Positions 27,297 to 36,643 of a DNA stretch of 64,000 nucleotides are shown piece after piece (the first letter of the stretch is position 1; the number at the start of each line of letters is the position of its first letter). The position numbers were made by a program, and so were the translations under genes. Source of the DNA: SYLG01 sp965226945 (lineage in GTDB: Bacteria > Planctomycetota > Planctomycetia > Gemmatales > Gemmataceae); the NCBI GenBank assembly GCA_965226945.1, contig OZ245717.1, positions 5,766,001 to 5,830,000 on the forward strand, read 5' to 3'. The notes beneath the pieces were generated by a model. The model was not told where the DNA came from. It ran no database searches and was given only the letters and a program-made list of their open reading frames with translations.

Positions 27297-28023
27297 GGGC
27301 GGCACCTTGGTTAACCAAAAGGAGTGGGCTCTAGTGGCGAGTTGAAACTTCGCCTTAGATAGCGGAAGGGAGAATGGAAAAATCCGAGTGGGATCTCTCA
27401 AGTTCACCAAGACGAAGTTAAAGGACCGTCAAAGCATCGAAAATAGGTTTATAAAAAAAACTTTATAATTTACTTTTTTATATGCATTTTGAATATAAAA
27501 AAATAATTGAATTTGATTTATTTTCTAGTTTTACTGAAAGGTGTGAAAAAATAAACAAGCCATTTCGGCCATCTTCTGCAAGCCCATGCTCCTAAATCCC
27601 ATGGTTTCAACAGAATGCGTTGATCACCACGCGGTCAACGATCGCAATCTGTCAACGCGAACTTACGCTGGAATTCTGTGATCAGCGTTAAATGGGAACG
27701 CCGCAATTTGGGAAAAAACAAAATAAGTGGCTGACGTAAATTCTTTTTTGAAAAATTGATGAAAGCAAGAGGATGTGCCGAGAGTCGATTCATCTGGGCA
27801 CGGAACATTGCGCGGGTCCATCATTCATTAAGGCAAAATCAGCAGTGAACTGGCGCGGTTGTTTCACATTTACCTACTGCACGCTTGAAAACAGGGCTGT
27901 GGCGAATCGGGCGCCTGCGTGAAAACGGCAACGCGACATCATGAATTCCCGTCTTCACTGCAGTTAGATCCGAACGCCGCATTGGTCGGCGTTTAGGACC
28001 GCCTTGTAAGAATCATCGTCGTT
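27297..28023. other. AT-rich intergenic region upstream of the giant gene
   Basis: About 730 bases without a credible gene. The part near 27440-27540 is extremely AT-rich (runs such as TTTATAATTTA and TATAAAAAAATAATTG), in strong contrast with the GC-rich flanks. It is the likely promoter and leader region for the giant gene, which reads leftward; no single -35/-10 pair stands out. Confidence 0.45.
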
Positions 28024-29415
28024 CTACTCCGGCAGCGGTTTCCCCTTGGTCTCCGGCATGAACAGGACCACCACGAAACCGAGAACGAAAATCAAACTCA
28101 TCCAGCAGCAGGCGCCTCGGAAGGCTTCGAGCTTGTCGGCCGAAGTCTGCGCCCCTTGAGCCAGGTATTGCTGCAGTTGTCCCAAGGTCATCGGTCCGGT
28201 CGCGGCGATGAATCGGCCGACGTTGTAGCAGAAACTGGTGCCGGTGCTGCGCAGCCTCAAAGGAAAGAGCTCAGGCAGATAGACCGCGAAGCCGGCGAAA
28301 AGGGAAAGCTGGCAAAACCCAAGCACCGGCGCCATCCATAAATCGGACAGGCCATTGAAATAGCGGAAATATCCATAAGTGGCGCCCATCGCCGCCGCGA
28401 AGGCGATCAGGAAGGCCGGCCTTCGCCCGATCGCCTGGGCCAGGCGGGCAAAGCCAATCATGCCGAAGAAGGCGCCTAGATTCAAAACGATCATGTTGAC
28501 GCCGATCCAGAAATCTTTCTGAGTCTTGATCTCGCCTGGCTCGAGCCCCCGCTGCGCAAGGCTGTTCTCAATGACGCTGCCCACCAGTTCCGGAGCGAAA
28601 AAACCGATCCCCCACAACCCCACGACCCCCGAAACGCAAAGCAACATCCCAAGCAGGGCATTCTTGCGCCAGGTGGGATTGCCGAAGAGGTCAAAGTAGG
28701 ACCCGAATTTATCTCCTGTCGTCTTGCTTGCTTTTTTGGCTTCCACCCACTTTTCCGGTTCCTTCAATTGGATCTGGATGAAGACGCAGAGGAAGGCGGG
28801 AATCGCGCCAATGAGGAACATGTATTTCCACGAAAGCGCGGGATCGATGATTTTGTGCGCACCCAATTGCGAGAGGCCGATACTGATCAGGCCGGCCGTG
28901 ATGTTCCCCACCGCGGATAGAGCCTGGAGTAGCCCCAGCGCCATGGGCCGGCTCGAAGAGGGCAGGGTGTCGGCAATCAAGGCGACCGCCAGGCCAAAGA
29001 CCCCGCCCACGCCAAGACCCGTAATGAAGCGATAAATCGCGAAATCGATCCAGCCGGTAGAGAAAGCCGACAAGCCGGTGCAGACCGAATACATGAGTAC
29101 GGTCATGCTGAGCGTCCTTGCGCGGCCGATCCGGTCACCCAGGGCCCCGAAAATCAATCCACCCGTGGCCCAGCCCGCGACAAAGATCGAAGTTGCATAG
29201 CCGCCATAGAGGCGAATCACCTGATCGGGGCTGTCGGGCAACAGGTTTTTCATGGCCCCATTGCGCGCCAGGATGAAAAGCTGCTGGTCGAGGCAATCGA
29301 ACAGCCAGGCCATGGCCGCCATCGAGAAGACAAACCACTGATATTTCGTCAAATCGCGGAAACCGCCCGTACCTGGAGATGACTCTGGCGGGAGGGGCGC
29401 TATCGGGCTCGGCAT
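28024..29415 (-). CDS. major facilitator superfamily transporter (sugar/organic acid porter type)
   Basis: An inner-membrane secondary transporter of 463 residues with about twelve hydrophobic segments. The MFS signature between helices 2 and 3 is GALGDRIGRARTLSM, and its second-half echo is GFARLAQAIGRRPAFL. The segment LKEPEKWVEAKKASK forms the central cytoplasmic loop. The organisation resembles the sugar porter and aromatic acid symporter families; the substrate cannot be read. The frame extends 51 codons upstream of the ATG used, but that stretch is Pro/Ser-rich and unlike MFS N-termini. Divergent from proC, 158 bases apart, so promoters for both lie in that gap. Confidence 0.85.
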   Translation of the reverse strand: MPSPIAPLPPESSPGTGGFRDLTKYQWFVFSMAAMAWLFDCLDQQLFILARNGAMKNLLPDSPDQVIRLYGGYATSIFVAGWATGGLIFGALGDRIGRARTLSMTVLMYSVCTGLSAFSTGWIDFAIYRFITGLGVGGVFGLAVALIADTLPSSSRPMALGLLQALSAVGNITAGLISIGLSQLGAHKIIDPALSWKYMFLIGAIPAFLCVFIQIQLKEPEKWVEAKKASKTTGDKFGSYFDLFGNPTWRKNALLGMLLCVSGVVGLWGIGFFAPELVGSVIENSLAQRGLEPGEIKTQKDFWIGVNMIVLNLGAFFGMIGFARLAQAIGRRPAFLIAFAAAMGATYGYFRYFNGLSDLWMAPVLGFCQLSLFAGFAVYLPELFPLRLRSTGTSFCYNVGRFIAATGPMTLGQLQQYLAQGAQTSADKLEAFRGACCWMSLIFVLGFVVVLFMPETKGKPLPE

Positions 29416-29573
29416 GGGTGTTGGTCCCGGGGTTTCTCGCGACTGCCATTGGCACGGAGTGGGAGGTAAGGAGGATGGGGTCTGTTTTATTCGCGGAAGG
29501 AAAAGGGCCCAACTAGATTGATTGACACGTGGGACCATCCTATGATGATCTTTTGGCTTTTTGGGCACGGATC

Positions 29574-30392
29574 ATGGTCACGGGACACACCTACAAGATC
29601 GGTTTCCTGGGAGCGGGCCGGATGGCAACCGCTCTGGCTCAAGGCTGGAAGCAAGCCGGGCTCGTCTCCGCCGGTCAGTGCCTCGCCTGTGATGTCCACG
29701 AAGGCGCCAGGTTGCAGTTCACTCAGACGACCGGGTTCGAGGCGACAGCCGACCCCGCCAAAGTCATTCAACAAGCCGATATCCTTGTACTTGCGGTCAA
29801 ACCGCAATCGCTGCGGGATTTGCTCGAACAGGTCGGATCGCTGCTTGGCCCGAAAAAGCTGGTGTTATCGATCATCGCGGGGGCGACCCTGGATCGACTT
29901 CAGACCGCGTTGGGTCATGGGCGCATCGTGCGGATCATGCCCAATACCCCCTGCCAGGTGGGCGAATCGGCCACGGCCTATTGCCCAGGACCAGGCACCA
30001 CGCCTGAAGATTGCGCGGCCGTGGCACGCTTGTTCAATTCGGTGGGTCGGGGTTTCAGCCTGGCCGAAAGCCAGATGGACGCGGTCACCGGATTATCCGG
30101 CAGCGGCCCGGCCTTTGTCTTTTTGATGATCGAGGCCCTGGCCGATGGCGGTGTAAAGGCCGGCCTACCCAGAGATGTGGCCCAGGTTTTGGCGGCGCAA
30201 ACCGTGCTCGGCGCGGCCCGGATGGTGCTCGATACCGGGAAACATCCGGGACAACTCAAGGACGATGTGGCCAGTCCGGGCGGCACCACCATTGCCGGCC
30301 TGTTCGAACTGGAGAAAGCCGGCGTGCGCGGCGCATTCATCCAGGCCATCGACACCGCCGCCAAACGCTCGGCGGAGTTGGGTAAACAGTGA
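29574..30392 (+). CDS. proC: pyrroline-5-carboxylate reductase
   Basis: The last step of proline synthesis: NAD(P)H-dependent reduction of 1-pyrroline-5-carboxylate, in the cytoplasm. The 272 residues begin with the Rossmann motif IGFLGAGRMATAL. The dimerisation domain contains the family signature (AVTGLSGSGPAFVFLMIEAL) and ends with SPGGTTIAGLFELEKAGVRG. The start chosen is ATG in front of VTGHTYKIGFLG, which fits ProC length; a longer frame overlaps the MFS promoter region. A 130-base gap with an A-rich leader separates it from guaA. Confidence 0.92.
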   Translation: MVTGHTYKIGFLGAGRMATALAQGWKQAGLVSAGQCLACDVHEGARLQFTQTTGFEATADPAKVIQQADILVLAVKPQSLRDLLEQVGSLLGPKKLVLSIIAGATLDRLQTALGHGRIVRIMPNTPCQVGESATAYCPGPGTTPEDCAAVARLFNSVGRGFSLAESQMDAVTGLSGSGPAFVFLMIEALADGGVKAGLPRDVAQVLAAQTVLGAARMVLDTGKHPGQLKDDVASPGGTTIAGLFELEKAGVRGAFIQAIDTAAKRSAELGKQ

Positions 30393-30460
30393 GCCCAGGC
30401 GGGCGGCCACCTTCTCTCAGCCGCCCTGGCGTATCTCCCGTTAACTCATTTGCCGTCACC

Positions 30461-30508
30461 AAAAAAAACAAAAAAAACCAAAAAACGAAAAAACCAAAAG
30501 CAAAAACA
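30461..30508 (+). promoter_or_regulatory. A-rich leader directly upstream of guaA
   Basis: Forty-eight bases that are almost only A with scattered C and G, ending 14 bases before the guaA start. It is strikingly different from the GC-rich flanks. A weak GAGAAG sits between it and the ATG. It could act as an unstructured leader that aids ribosome loading. Confidence 0.4.
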
Positions 30509-30522
30509 CCGAGAAGCTATTT

Positions 30523-32073
<1,551 letters not shown>

Positions 32074-32153
32074 CGGGGTAATCGCCGACGCGACGCGGGT
32101 AACTCTTTTCAGATCATCGGTCCAGGCGCAATCAGGAACTCACGGGAGCGAAG

Positions 32154-32993
32154 ATGTTGAAGTTCGTGAAAATGGAAGGCATTGGCAACGATTACGTCTA
32201 TGTCGATTGTTTTCGTCAACCGATGCCGGCCGATCCCGCTTCCCTGAGCCGCGCGATTGCCGATCGGAATTTCGGCGTGGGGGGCGATGGGCTCATTCTC
32301 GTTTGCCCTTCCGATAAAGCCGATGCGCGCATGCGCATGTTCAACGCCGACGGCAGCGAATCGGAGATGTGCGGCAACGGCATCCGCTGCGTGGCGAAGT
32401 TCGTGCACGATCATGGCATTGCGGTCAAGCCGCGCTTGACGATCGAAACGGGGCGGGGCGTGCTCACGCTCGATCTGCAGACGGAAAAGGGGAAGGTGAA
32501 CCAGGTTCGGGTCGACATGGGCGAGCCGATTCTGGATTCTTCGCTCATTCCCACGACCTTGCCCGGTAATCCACCCAAGGAGGCGCGGTTGGAAGTGGGG
32601 GGAAAGAGCCTCGCCTTCACGTGCGTCTCGATGGGAAATCCTCATGCGGTAACCTTTGTTGAAGAAATAACCGACGAACTCGTGCTGGGCATTGGGCCCC
32701 TGGTGGAAAAGCATTCCGTCTTTCCTCGCAAGACGAATGTTGAGTTCATCCAGGTCAAAAACCCGGGTGAATTCGTGATGCGAGTCTGGGAACGCGGCTC
32801 GGGCGAGACGCTTGCCTGTGGTACCGGCGCCTGCGCGGTCATTGTCGCTGGCGTGCTGACGGGGCGGCTGGGTCGCAAGGCGACCGGCCATCTGCGCGGC
32901 GGCGATCTTTTGCTCGAATGGGATGAAGCGACCAATCATGTTTTCATGACCGGGCCGGCGGTCGAGGTGTTTGAGGGGACCTGGACGCGCTAA
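32154..32993 (+). CDS. dapF: diaminopimelate epimerase
   Basis: Interconverts LL- and meso-diaminopimelate for lysine and peptidoglycan synthesis. The 279 residues show both catalytic cysteines, Cys73 in MCGNGIRC and Cys222 in GETLACGTGACA, plus the N-terminal KMEGIGNDYV and GGDGLIL motifs. GGGAGCGAAG immediately precedes the ATG. No other dap gene is adjacent. Its presence agrees with planctomycetes having a peptidoglycan wall. Confidence 0.95.
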   Translation: MLKFVKMEGIGNDYVYVDCFRQPMPADPASLSRAIADRNFGVGGDGLILVCPSDKADARMRMFNADGSESEMCGNGIRCVAKFVHDHGIAVKPRLTIETGRGVLTLDLQTEKGKVNQVRVDMGEPILDSSLIPTTLPGNPPKEARLEVGGKSLAFTCVSMGNPHAVTFVEEITDELVLGIGPLVEKHSVFPRKTNVEFIQVKNPGEFVMRVWERGSGETLACGTGACAVIVAGVLTGRLGRKATGHLRGGDLLLEWDEATNHVFMTGPAVEVFEGTWTR

Positions 32994-33607
32994 AGTGGCT
33001 AACTTGCGCGCATCTAGCCAGGATTATTCGTTGCAATTGGCGTCCTCACGGTCGCCAACGAAAAGCGGGCGAAAGGCATTCTTCAACGCGGAGGAAATGC
33101 AAAGACGAGAGTGCGGGGGTGGCACTGCATGATCGCGGTGACGGTGCTTTACAACGGCTTGTAGATGGGGGCCTGATCAATGGATCAAGGCGTTTCCCTC
33201 TTGGAACATTGACGCACGAAAGACCAATAGCGATCAACCGGCCGTTAATCAATACGGTCGTATTAACATCTTTTAGCCACCCAATGGTTGAGACGGCGGG
33301 GGCTATGCCGCCGGACGGTTTTTTCGATTGCCGCTGGCAGGCATCCCCTGGCAAGTTGCAACACGTTGAATGCAACGTCTTCCTTTGCCCTTGGGGAATT
33401 TTTCAACGGCGCATTATGCCGCTGGAAACCGTTGAAATAAAACCAAAAACTCTGAGAAGGCCCTCAAGGGGCCTGAATTTAGCGCGTTGTGCCGTCACAA
33501 TAGTGCCGCAATGCGCGCAGTGACAAACTGCCGGAAACCATTGATTCTGCAGCAGTTTGGATTACTCTGAATCTTAGGACGATTGCAGGTTACTCCGCTG
33601 GATTGGC
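32994..33607. other. long intergenic region before the cassette-like array
   Basis: About 610 bases with no credible gene. Frames of 109 and 134 codons exist on opposite strands at 33046-33375 and 33119-33523, but neither has a family or a ribosome-binding site. Short inverted repeats occur (GGCCCTCAAGGGGCC near 33460). Composition is less GC-rich than dapF, as if this were degraded insertion sequence or old cassette DNA. Confidence 0.4.
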
Positions 33608-33660
33608 CACGATAACAAGTTATTTTTGGGCTTTTCTGTCGGCATAATTATAAGTTAGGC
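33608..33660 (+). repeat. attC-like boundary, left edge of the cassette array
   Basis: Begins with GATAACAAGTTA and ends with the core-site-like GTTAGGC at 33654-33660. The terminal part ATAATTATAAGTTAGGC recurs almost unchanged at 35092-35109 (ATAATTACAAGTTATGC). Its stem is weaker than in the other elements, so the call is tentative. Confidence 0.4.
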
Positions 33661-33681
33661 GTCTCTTCGCGAACCGTTACC

Positions 33682-34527
33682 ATGAGCCTCTCGCCAAAAG
33701 ATTGTTGCGTGTTAAACAGCGGCAGCGGCTCGTGGGCTTTCGAGCCATTGGCTCTTCAGCTTTCATCTTCCTTAGGTGTTGATATTGCGGGTGAGCCGCG
33801 CGGCTTCAACTATTTGCTGTACGTCGAAGACACGCACCGTCCTGTTGAGTGCAACGTGTTCATTCCAGCCAAAGCCATTCGCCTCGCTTCAGACAAGCGG
33901 CTGCTTGCCGAGGTTTTCGCCAAGCATGATGTGCCTACGCCAGACACTCACTTGATCGATCCTTACGAGCACGTTCTGCGGTTCGTTATCGAGCATTCCG
34001 GTGTCGAGTGGTGTCTCAAGTATCCGACAGGTTGCGGCGCGAGTGGACATAGGATGATTGCCGAGGGGAGTGTCGAGCCTCAAAACTGGCCGCGACCTTT
34101 CATCATCCAGGAGTTTATTCGTTTGGACCGACCCGAGGTATATCGGACCTACTGTGCAGCGGGCGAGTTGTTCGGTTGGGTTGCTCGGCGCTTCCCGGAA
34201 GGCACTCGATTTTCTCCGTGGGTTGCTCATGCCCGCGGCGCTCGCTACGTGCGGTTAGGGGCGCCGCCGCCTGAAGCGCTAGAGGCAGCGCGACGCGCAC
34301 TGGTGGCCACCGGACTTTGGAATTCCTTCGGCTGCGCGGACCTGCTTCGCAAGCCCACTGGAGAGTGGGTTGTCTTGGAGGTCGGCACTGATGGGTTATT
34401 CAATTATGTTGACCGTGACCTCGGCGATGAGCATTTTGAGCGAGAGTTGCATCAGCGTGTTGCCGATGCTTTTTGGAGAGCAGCACGGTGTAGTTATGAG
34501 ACCTCAGCAACGAACCGGGACACCTAA
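33682..34527 (+). CDS. cassette-borne ATP-grasp-like protein
   Basis: A 281-residue cytoplasmic protein resembling the ATP-grasp superfamily (carboxylate-amine or peptide ligases). Supporting segments are WCLKYPTGCGASGHRMI (lysine and glycine-rich loop), FIIQEFIRLDRPEVYRTYCA (adenine-pocket region) and CADLLRKPTGEWVVLEVGTD (metal-binding Asp and Glu). The usual final Asn-x-x-Pro is replaced by GTDGLFNYVDRD. The substrate is unknown. Its stop codon TAA is part of the following ACCTAAC core, the arrangement expected of an integron cassette. It has no obvious promoter. Confidence 0.65.
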   Translation: MSLSPKDCCVLNSGSGSWAFEPLALQLSSSLGVDIAGEPRGFNYLLYVEDTHRPVECNVFIPAKAIRLASDKRLLAEVFAKHDVPTPDTHLIDPYEHVLRFVIEHSGVEWCLKYPTGCGASGHRMIAEGSVEPQNWPRPFIIQEFIRLDRPEVYRTYCAAGELFGWVARRFPEGTRFSPWVAHARGARYVRLGAPPPEALEAARRALVATGLWNSFGCADLLRKPTGEWVVLEVGTDGLFNYVDRDLGDEHFERELHQRVADAFWRAARCSYETSATNRDT

Positions 34528-34605
34528 CCATGTGCTTAAGCGAACCCGGCCATCGCGCTCCAGTTGCCACGTCCGCGTCCCGTGGGCCGGGTGATGACGT
34601 TCCGC
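34522..34605 (+). repeat. attC-like element 1
   Basis: Left core ACCTAAC contains the stop codon of the ATP-grasp-like gene. The arms ACCCGGCC and GGCCGGGT pair around a spacer that includes GCGTCCCGTG. The right end is GTGATGACGTTCCGC, an imperfect GTTRRRY. It shares CCTAACCATG, AGCGAA and GCGTCCCGTG with the element at 35763. Read in frame it gives LSEPGHRAPVA...ASRGPG, a peptide often annotated as small hypothetical proteins in planctomycetes. Confidence 0.6.
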
Positions 34606-34622
34606 CGCAATGGACTCGCGTC

Positions 34623-35143
34623 ATGAATCTCGACACCGCGGCCAAACATCTCTCCGTAATCTCTGGCGGTTCCATTCGGGATGGCTCAACCCGAGACTTT
34701 GGTCGGGATCGCGATCACATGCTCGATCCGTAGATATGCCGGTGGCGAAAGCGCGGCGCATTCTTCAACAGGTCCGAAGCGAGCTTGGCCCAGAGTTGGT
34801 TGCGTTCGTTGGGACGACTCGGTGCTTGGGTGATGAAAAGTACCATGACGGCGAGGACATCGTTGTAGCCAACGGTGGCTCGCAATTTGAAATCTTGCGT
34901 ATTGCTCAGTCCGACGTGGTCAATTACAGGTTGGTTACCGAGGATTTGATCAAAAAGCTGACCGAGTATAACCGGAAGCACGACATAGACATCTTTCACG
35001 CGGAGACGGGACACAATTGGTCGCCAAATAATCCAAGGCTGATTTTGGCCAGTCCGTCATCCTGGTTTTTCGAACTTCATCGTTTTTTCAGGATAATTAC
35101 AAGTTATGCTACCTCCTATGTGGATCTCCATGCTCGCGGTTGA
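34623..35143 (+). pseudogene. frameshifted, C-terminally truncated cassette gene, possibly DUF4253-like
   Basis: Two frames carry what reads as one protein. The first, 34623-34733, gives MNLDTAAKHLSVISGGSIRD and ends in DHMLDP then a stop. The second, from ATG at 34736, continues as VDMPVAKARRILQQV and on through FVGTTRCLGDE, VVNYRLVTEDLIKKL and IDIFHAE. The join is seamless if one base is gained or lost near 34733. The latter motifs remind me of the DUF4253 family, whose C-terminal CPD and WWD region is missing here. The end of the second frame runs across the boundary at 35092-35109 into the next unit. Alternatively the 135-residue second frame is itself expressed. Confidence 0.45.
35092..35109 (+). 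repeat. attC-like right boundary between cassettes 2 and 3
   Basis: ATAATTACAAGTTATGC, near-identical to the right end of the element at 33608-33660. It carries a GTTATGC core. No convincing left arm is seen, so the left part may have been lost when the preceding gene was truncated. Confidence 0.35.
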
Positions 35144-35456
35144 CTTGATTGGCTGCACGATCAGGCTTGTAGGAACGATTGATCCCGAGCGGGCAGGATC
35201 CGCGTTTGAACTGACTTTTCGCGAGGTTGGACACATTCGGGTCGAGCGATATCACGACTTCGGGTCGATGCCATGTCTTGGGGACTTCAGCTTGATTCGC
35301 GCGGAAGACCTAACGGATGGCCGCGCACGATTCCGAACGGACACAGGTGACGCGATGCTCGTTTTCGAGGCGGCCGCCAGCCCGAGCCTAGTGGTGCTGG
35401 GCGAGCATCAAATCGAAGCCACGGATATCTTCAGGAACGATAGCCCGGCAGCATAA
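35118..35456 (+). CDS. cassette-borne hypothetical protein
   Basis: A small protein of 112 residues (116 if the ATG at 35106 is used) with a predicted beta-rich make-up: DLIGCTIRLVGTID, FELTFREVGHIRVERY and TGDAMLVFEA. No catalytic motif, signal peptide or membrane segment. It resembles in size and texture the small immunity-like or housekeeping-binding proteins found in integron cassettes, but no family is recognised. Its stop TAA lies within the GCATAAC core of the next attC-like element. Confidence 0.55.
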   Translation: MWISMLAVDLIGCTIRLVGTIDPERAGSAFELTFREVGHIRVERYHDFGSMPCLGDFSLIRAEDLTDGRARFRTDTGDAMLVFEAAASPSLVVLGEHQIEATDIFRNDSPAA

Positions 35457-35546
35457 CAAGGCGTTGCACCTTCCTGCGACGGCATATGGGTTTTTCAGAG
35501 GCCACATCTCACCAGCCGCCGCGGCAGGTGAACGATCTCGTTCGCT
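35451..35546 (+). repeat. attC-like element 2
   Basis: Left end GCATAACAAGGCGTTGCACC, right end GGCAGGTGAACGATCTCGTTCG. The arms CACCTTCCTGCGACGGC and GCCGCCGCGGCAGGTG pair imperfectly. The right end matches that of the element at 36321 (GGCAGGTGAGCGGACTCGTTCG), and TAACAAGGCGTT is the classic start of many attC sites. Confidence 0.62.
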
Positions 35547-35595
35547 CCGTCATAGCGGGACTGACTGTCCAAGCTTGCTTGATTTTTGGTGTCTA

Positions 35596-35718
35596 ATGCG
35601 TCGGCCTCCGCGACTAAATACTTGGCTTGAGTCCCCGGTCACTAGTGTGACAGCGATGCTGGCAGTGGCTGCAACGCTTTTGTGGTGGGAGCTAAGGAAG
35701 ACTCCTGGCTATTCATGA
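35596..35718 (+). CDS. short ORF with one membrane segment, possible gene fragment
   Basis: Forty codons starting MRRPPRLNTWLESPVTSV, then a hydrophobic stretch (MLAVAATLLWW). It is the only candidate gene in this cassette-sized interval. It could be the N-terminus of a larger membrane protein whose remainder is lost, or a genuine micro-membrane protein. Confidence 0.3.
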   Translation: MRRPPRLNTWLESPVTSVTAMLAVAATLLWWELRKTPGYS

Positions 35719-35762
35719 ACGCACAAACCGCTGAGCACTATTGGGTTAGAGGGAGTCTGCCC

Positions 35763-35842
35763 GCCTAACCATGCGATACAGCGAAGCCGGCGGGGGCGTC
35801 GTGATTGCAAGCGTTGCGTCCCGTGTGCTGGGTCGCTGAACT
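35763..35842 (+). repeat. attC-like element 3
   Basis: Left core GCCTAAC followed by CATGCGATACAGCGAAGCCGGC; right arm GTGCTGGGTCGCTG pairs with it imperfectly. It shares CCTAACCATG, AGCGAA and GCGTCCCGTG with the element at 34522. Read in frame it gives MRYSEAGGGVVIASVASRVL, clearly related to the peptide read from that element. No GTTRRRY right core was found, so the right boundary is uncertain. Confidence 0.55.
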
Positions 35843-35876
35843 TGAGTCTTTGTGCGGCACGGATACACCTGTCAGT

Positions 35877-36296
35877 ATGACTCACCGTACCGTCGAGCTC
35901 GTCGATTTCGCCGCATACCTAGAGGATCCCTACGGTCACTGCTACGGCGCTTCGAGCGCCCAAGTTATTGAGCGGAAGGAGCGTTACGCTCGACTCGCGA
36001 CTTTCCCGCATGCAGTCATGCTGAGGCTCTCCTACCCAGAGCTTGACTTCGCCAATCGCTGGTGTTGGCAGCAATTTGGAGCCGCCAACGGCATATGTTG
36101 GCAGTCCCAGTCGAACTACCCTGCTTGTCATCTTGAGGGGGCGCACTCCCACACTGGAACCTGGTACTCCCACTGGCTCGATAAGACCGATTATGACTTC
36201 GGCTACAACGAGTGGTACTTCGTGCAAAACGCCCACGCAGCGCAGTTCCTCGCTTTCGTGCCACAGATTAACTGGGGAGAGAAATTTGGCACCTGA
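35877..36296 (+). CDS. cassette-borne hypothetical protein
   Basis: A 139-residue protein rich in Trp, Tyr and His (WCWQQFGAANGICWQ, GTWYSHWLDKTDYDFGYNEWYF), probably globular and cytoplasmic. No family is recognised. The start MTHRTVELVDF lies just after attC-like element 3; a 24-codon extension upstream would run through the repeat and is unlikely. It ends about 25 bases before the last attC-like element. Its plus orientation matches the other cassette genes. Confidence 0.55.
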   Translation: MTHRTVELVDFAAYLEDPYGHCYGASSAQVIERKERYARLATFPHAVMLRLSYPELDFANRWCWQQFGAANGICWQSQSNYPACHLEGAHSHTGTWYSHWLDKTDYDFGYNEWYFVQNAHAAQFLAFVPQINWGEKFGT

Positions 36297-36320
36297 GCTC
36301 TGCACCTTTGTAAATGTGTC

Positions 36321-36381
36321 GCCTAAGCGCTGCCTGACCCCCGCCCAGAGTGGTGGGGGCAGGTGAGCGGACTCGTTCGTC
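36321..36381 (+). repeat. attC-like element 4, right end of the cassette array
   Basis: GCCTAAGCGCTGCC at the left and GGCAGGTGAGCGGACTCGTTCG at the right. The arms TGACCCCCGCC and GGTGGGGGCA form a strong stem around CAGAGT. The right end matches element 2. Confidence 0.58.
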
Positions 36382-36487
36382 TTTCGCATAAGACGTCGAA
36401 AATCCTCCGGTTGAATGAATCGCCGCAGGTGATTTCAGGACCCCGGCAAGGATGCGGATAGCTTAGGGGACAGGTTAATTGGCTCCT

Positions 36488-36545
36488 GCCTCTCTCCCGT
36501 GATCTCCGCGTCTCCGCGTGAGAAATGGATTTTGCTTTTTTGATT
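36488..36545. repeat. dispersed repeat of the CTCCGCGTCTCCGCGTGAGA type
   Basis: TCTCTCCCGTGATCTCCGCG followed by TCTCCGCGTGAGAAATGG. On the minus strand it reads SHAETRRSRER, a peptide I know from many spurious small proteins in environmental bacteria, where this element is dispersed between genes. Its function is unknown. Confidence 0.4.
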
Positions 36546-36643
36546 TTGAACCCATCCCGCATTTCACGACGAAATCCGCCTCGGACTTGATGCGGCTGGG
36601 GCCTTTCTGGCAAACTGGGGCCCAGTAAGAAGGGGTTCCTGCT

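Noticed and set aside
27297..28023. tRNA or small RNA gene in the AT-rich gap
   Set aside because: No cloverleaf or conserved RNA motif was seen; base composition alone is not enough.
33119..33523. 134-codon plus-strand frame in the gap before the cassette array
   Set aside because: No ribosome-binding site or family, and a competing 109-codon frame on the other strand; not enough to call a gene.
34530..34733. Small protein starting MCLSEPGHRAPVA
   Set aside because: Its first part is simply the attC-like element read in frame, and its end is the 5' half of the frameshifted cassette gene.
33608..36381. Complete integron or transposon
   Set aside because: No integrase, recombinase or transposase frame was found in or near the array, so only a cassette cluster is claimed.
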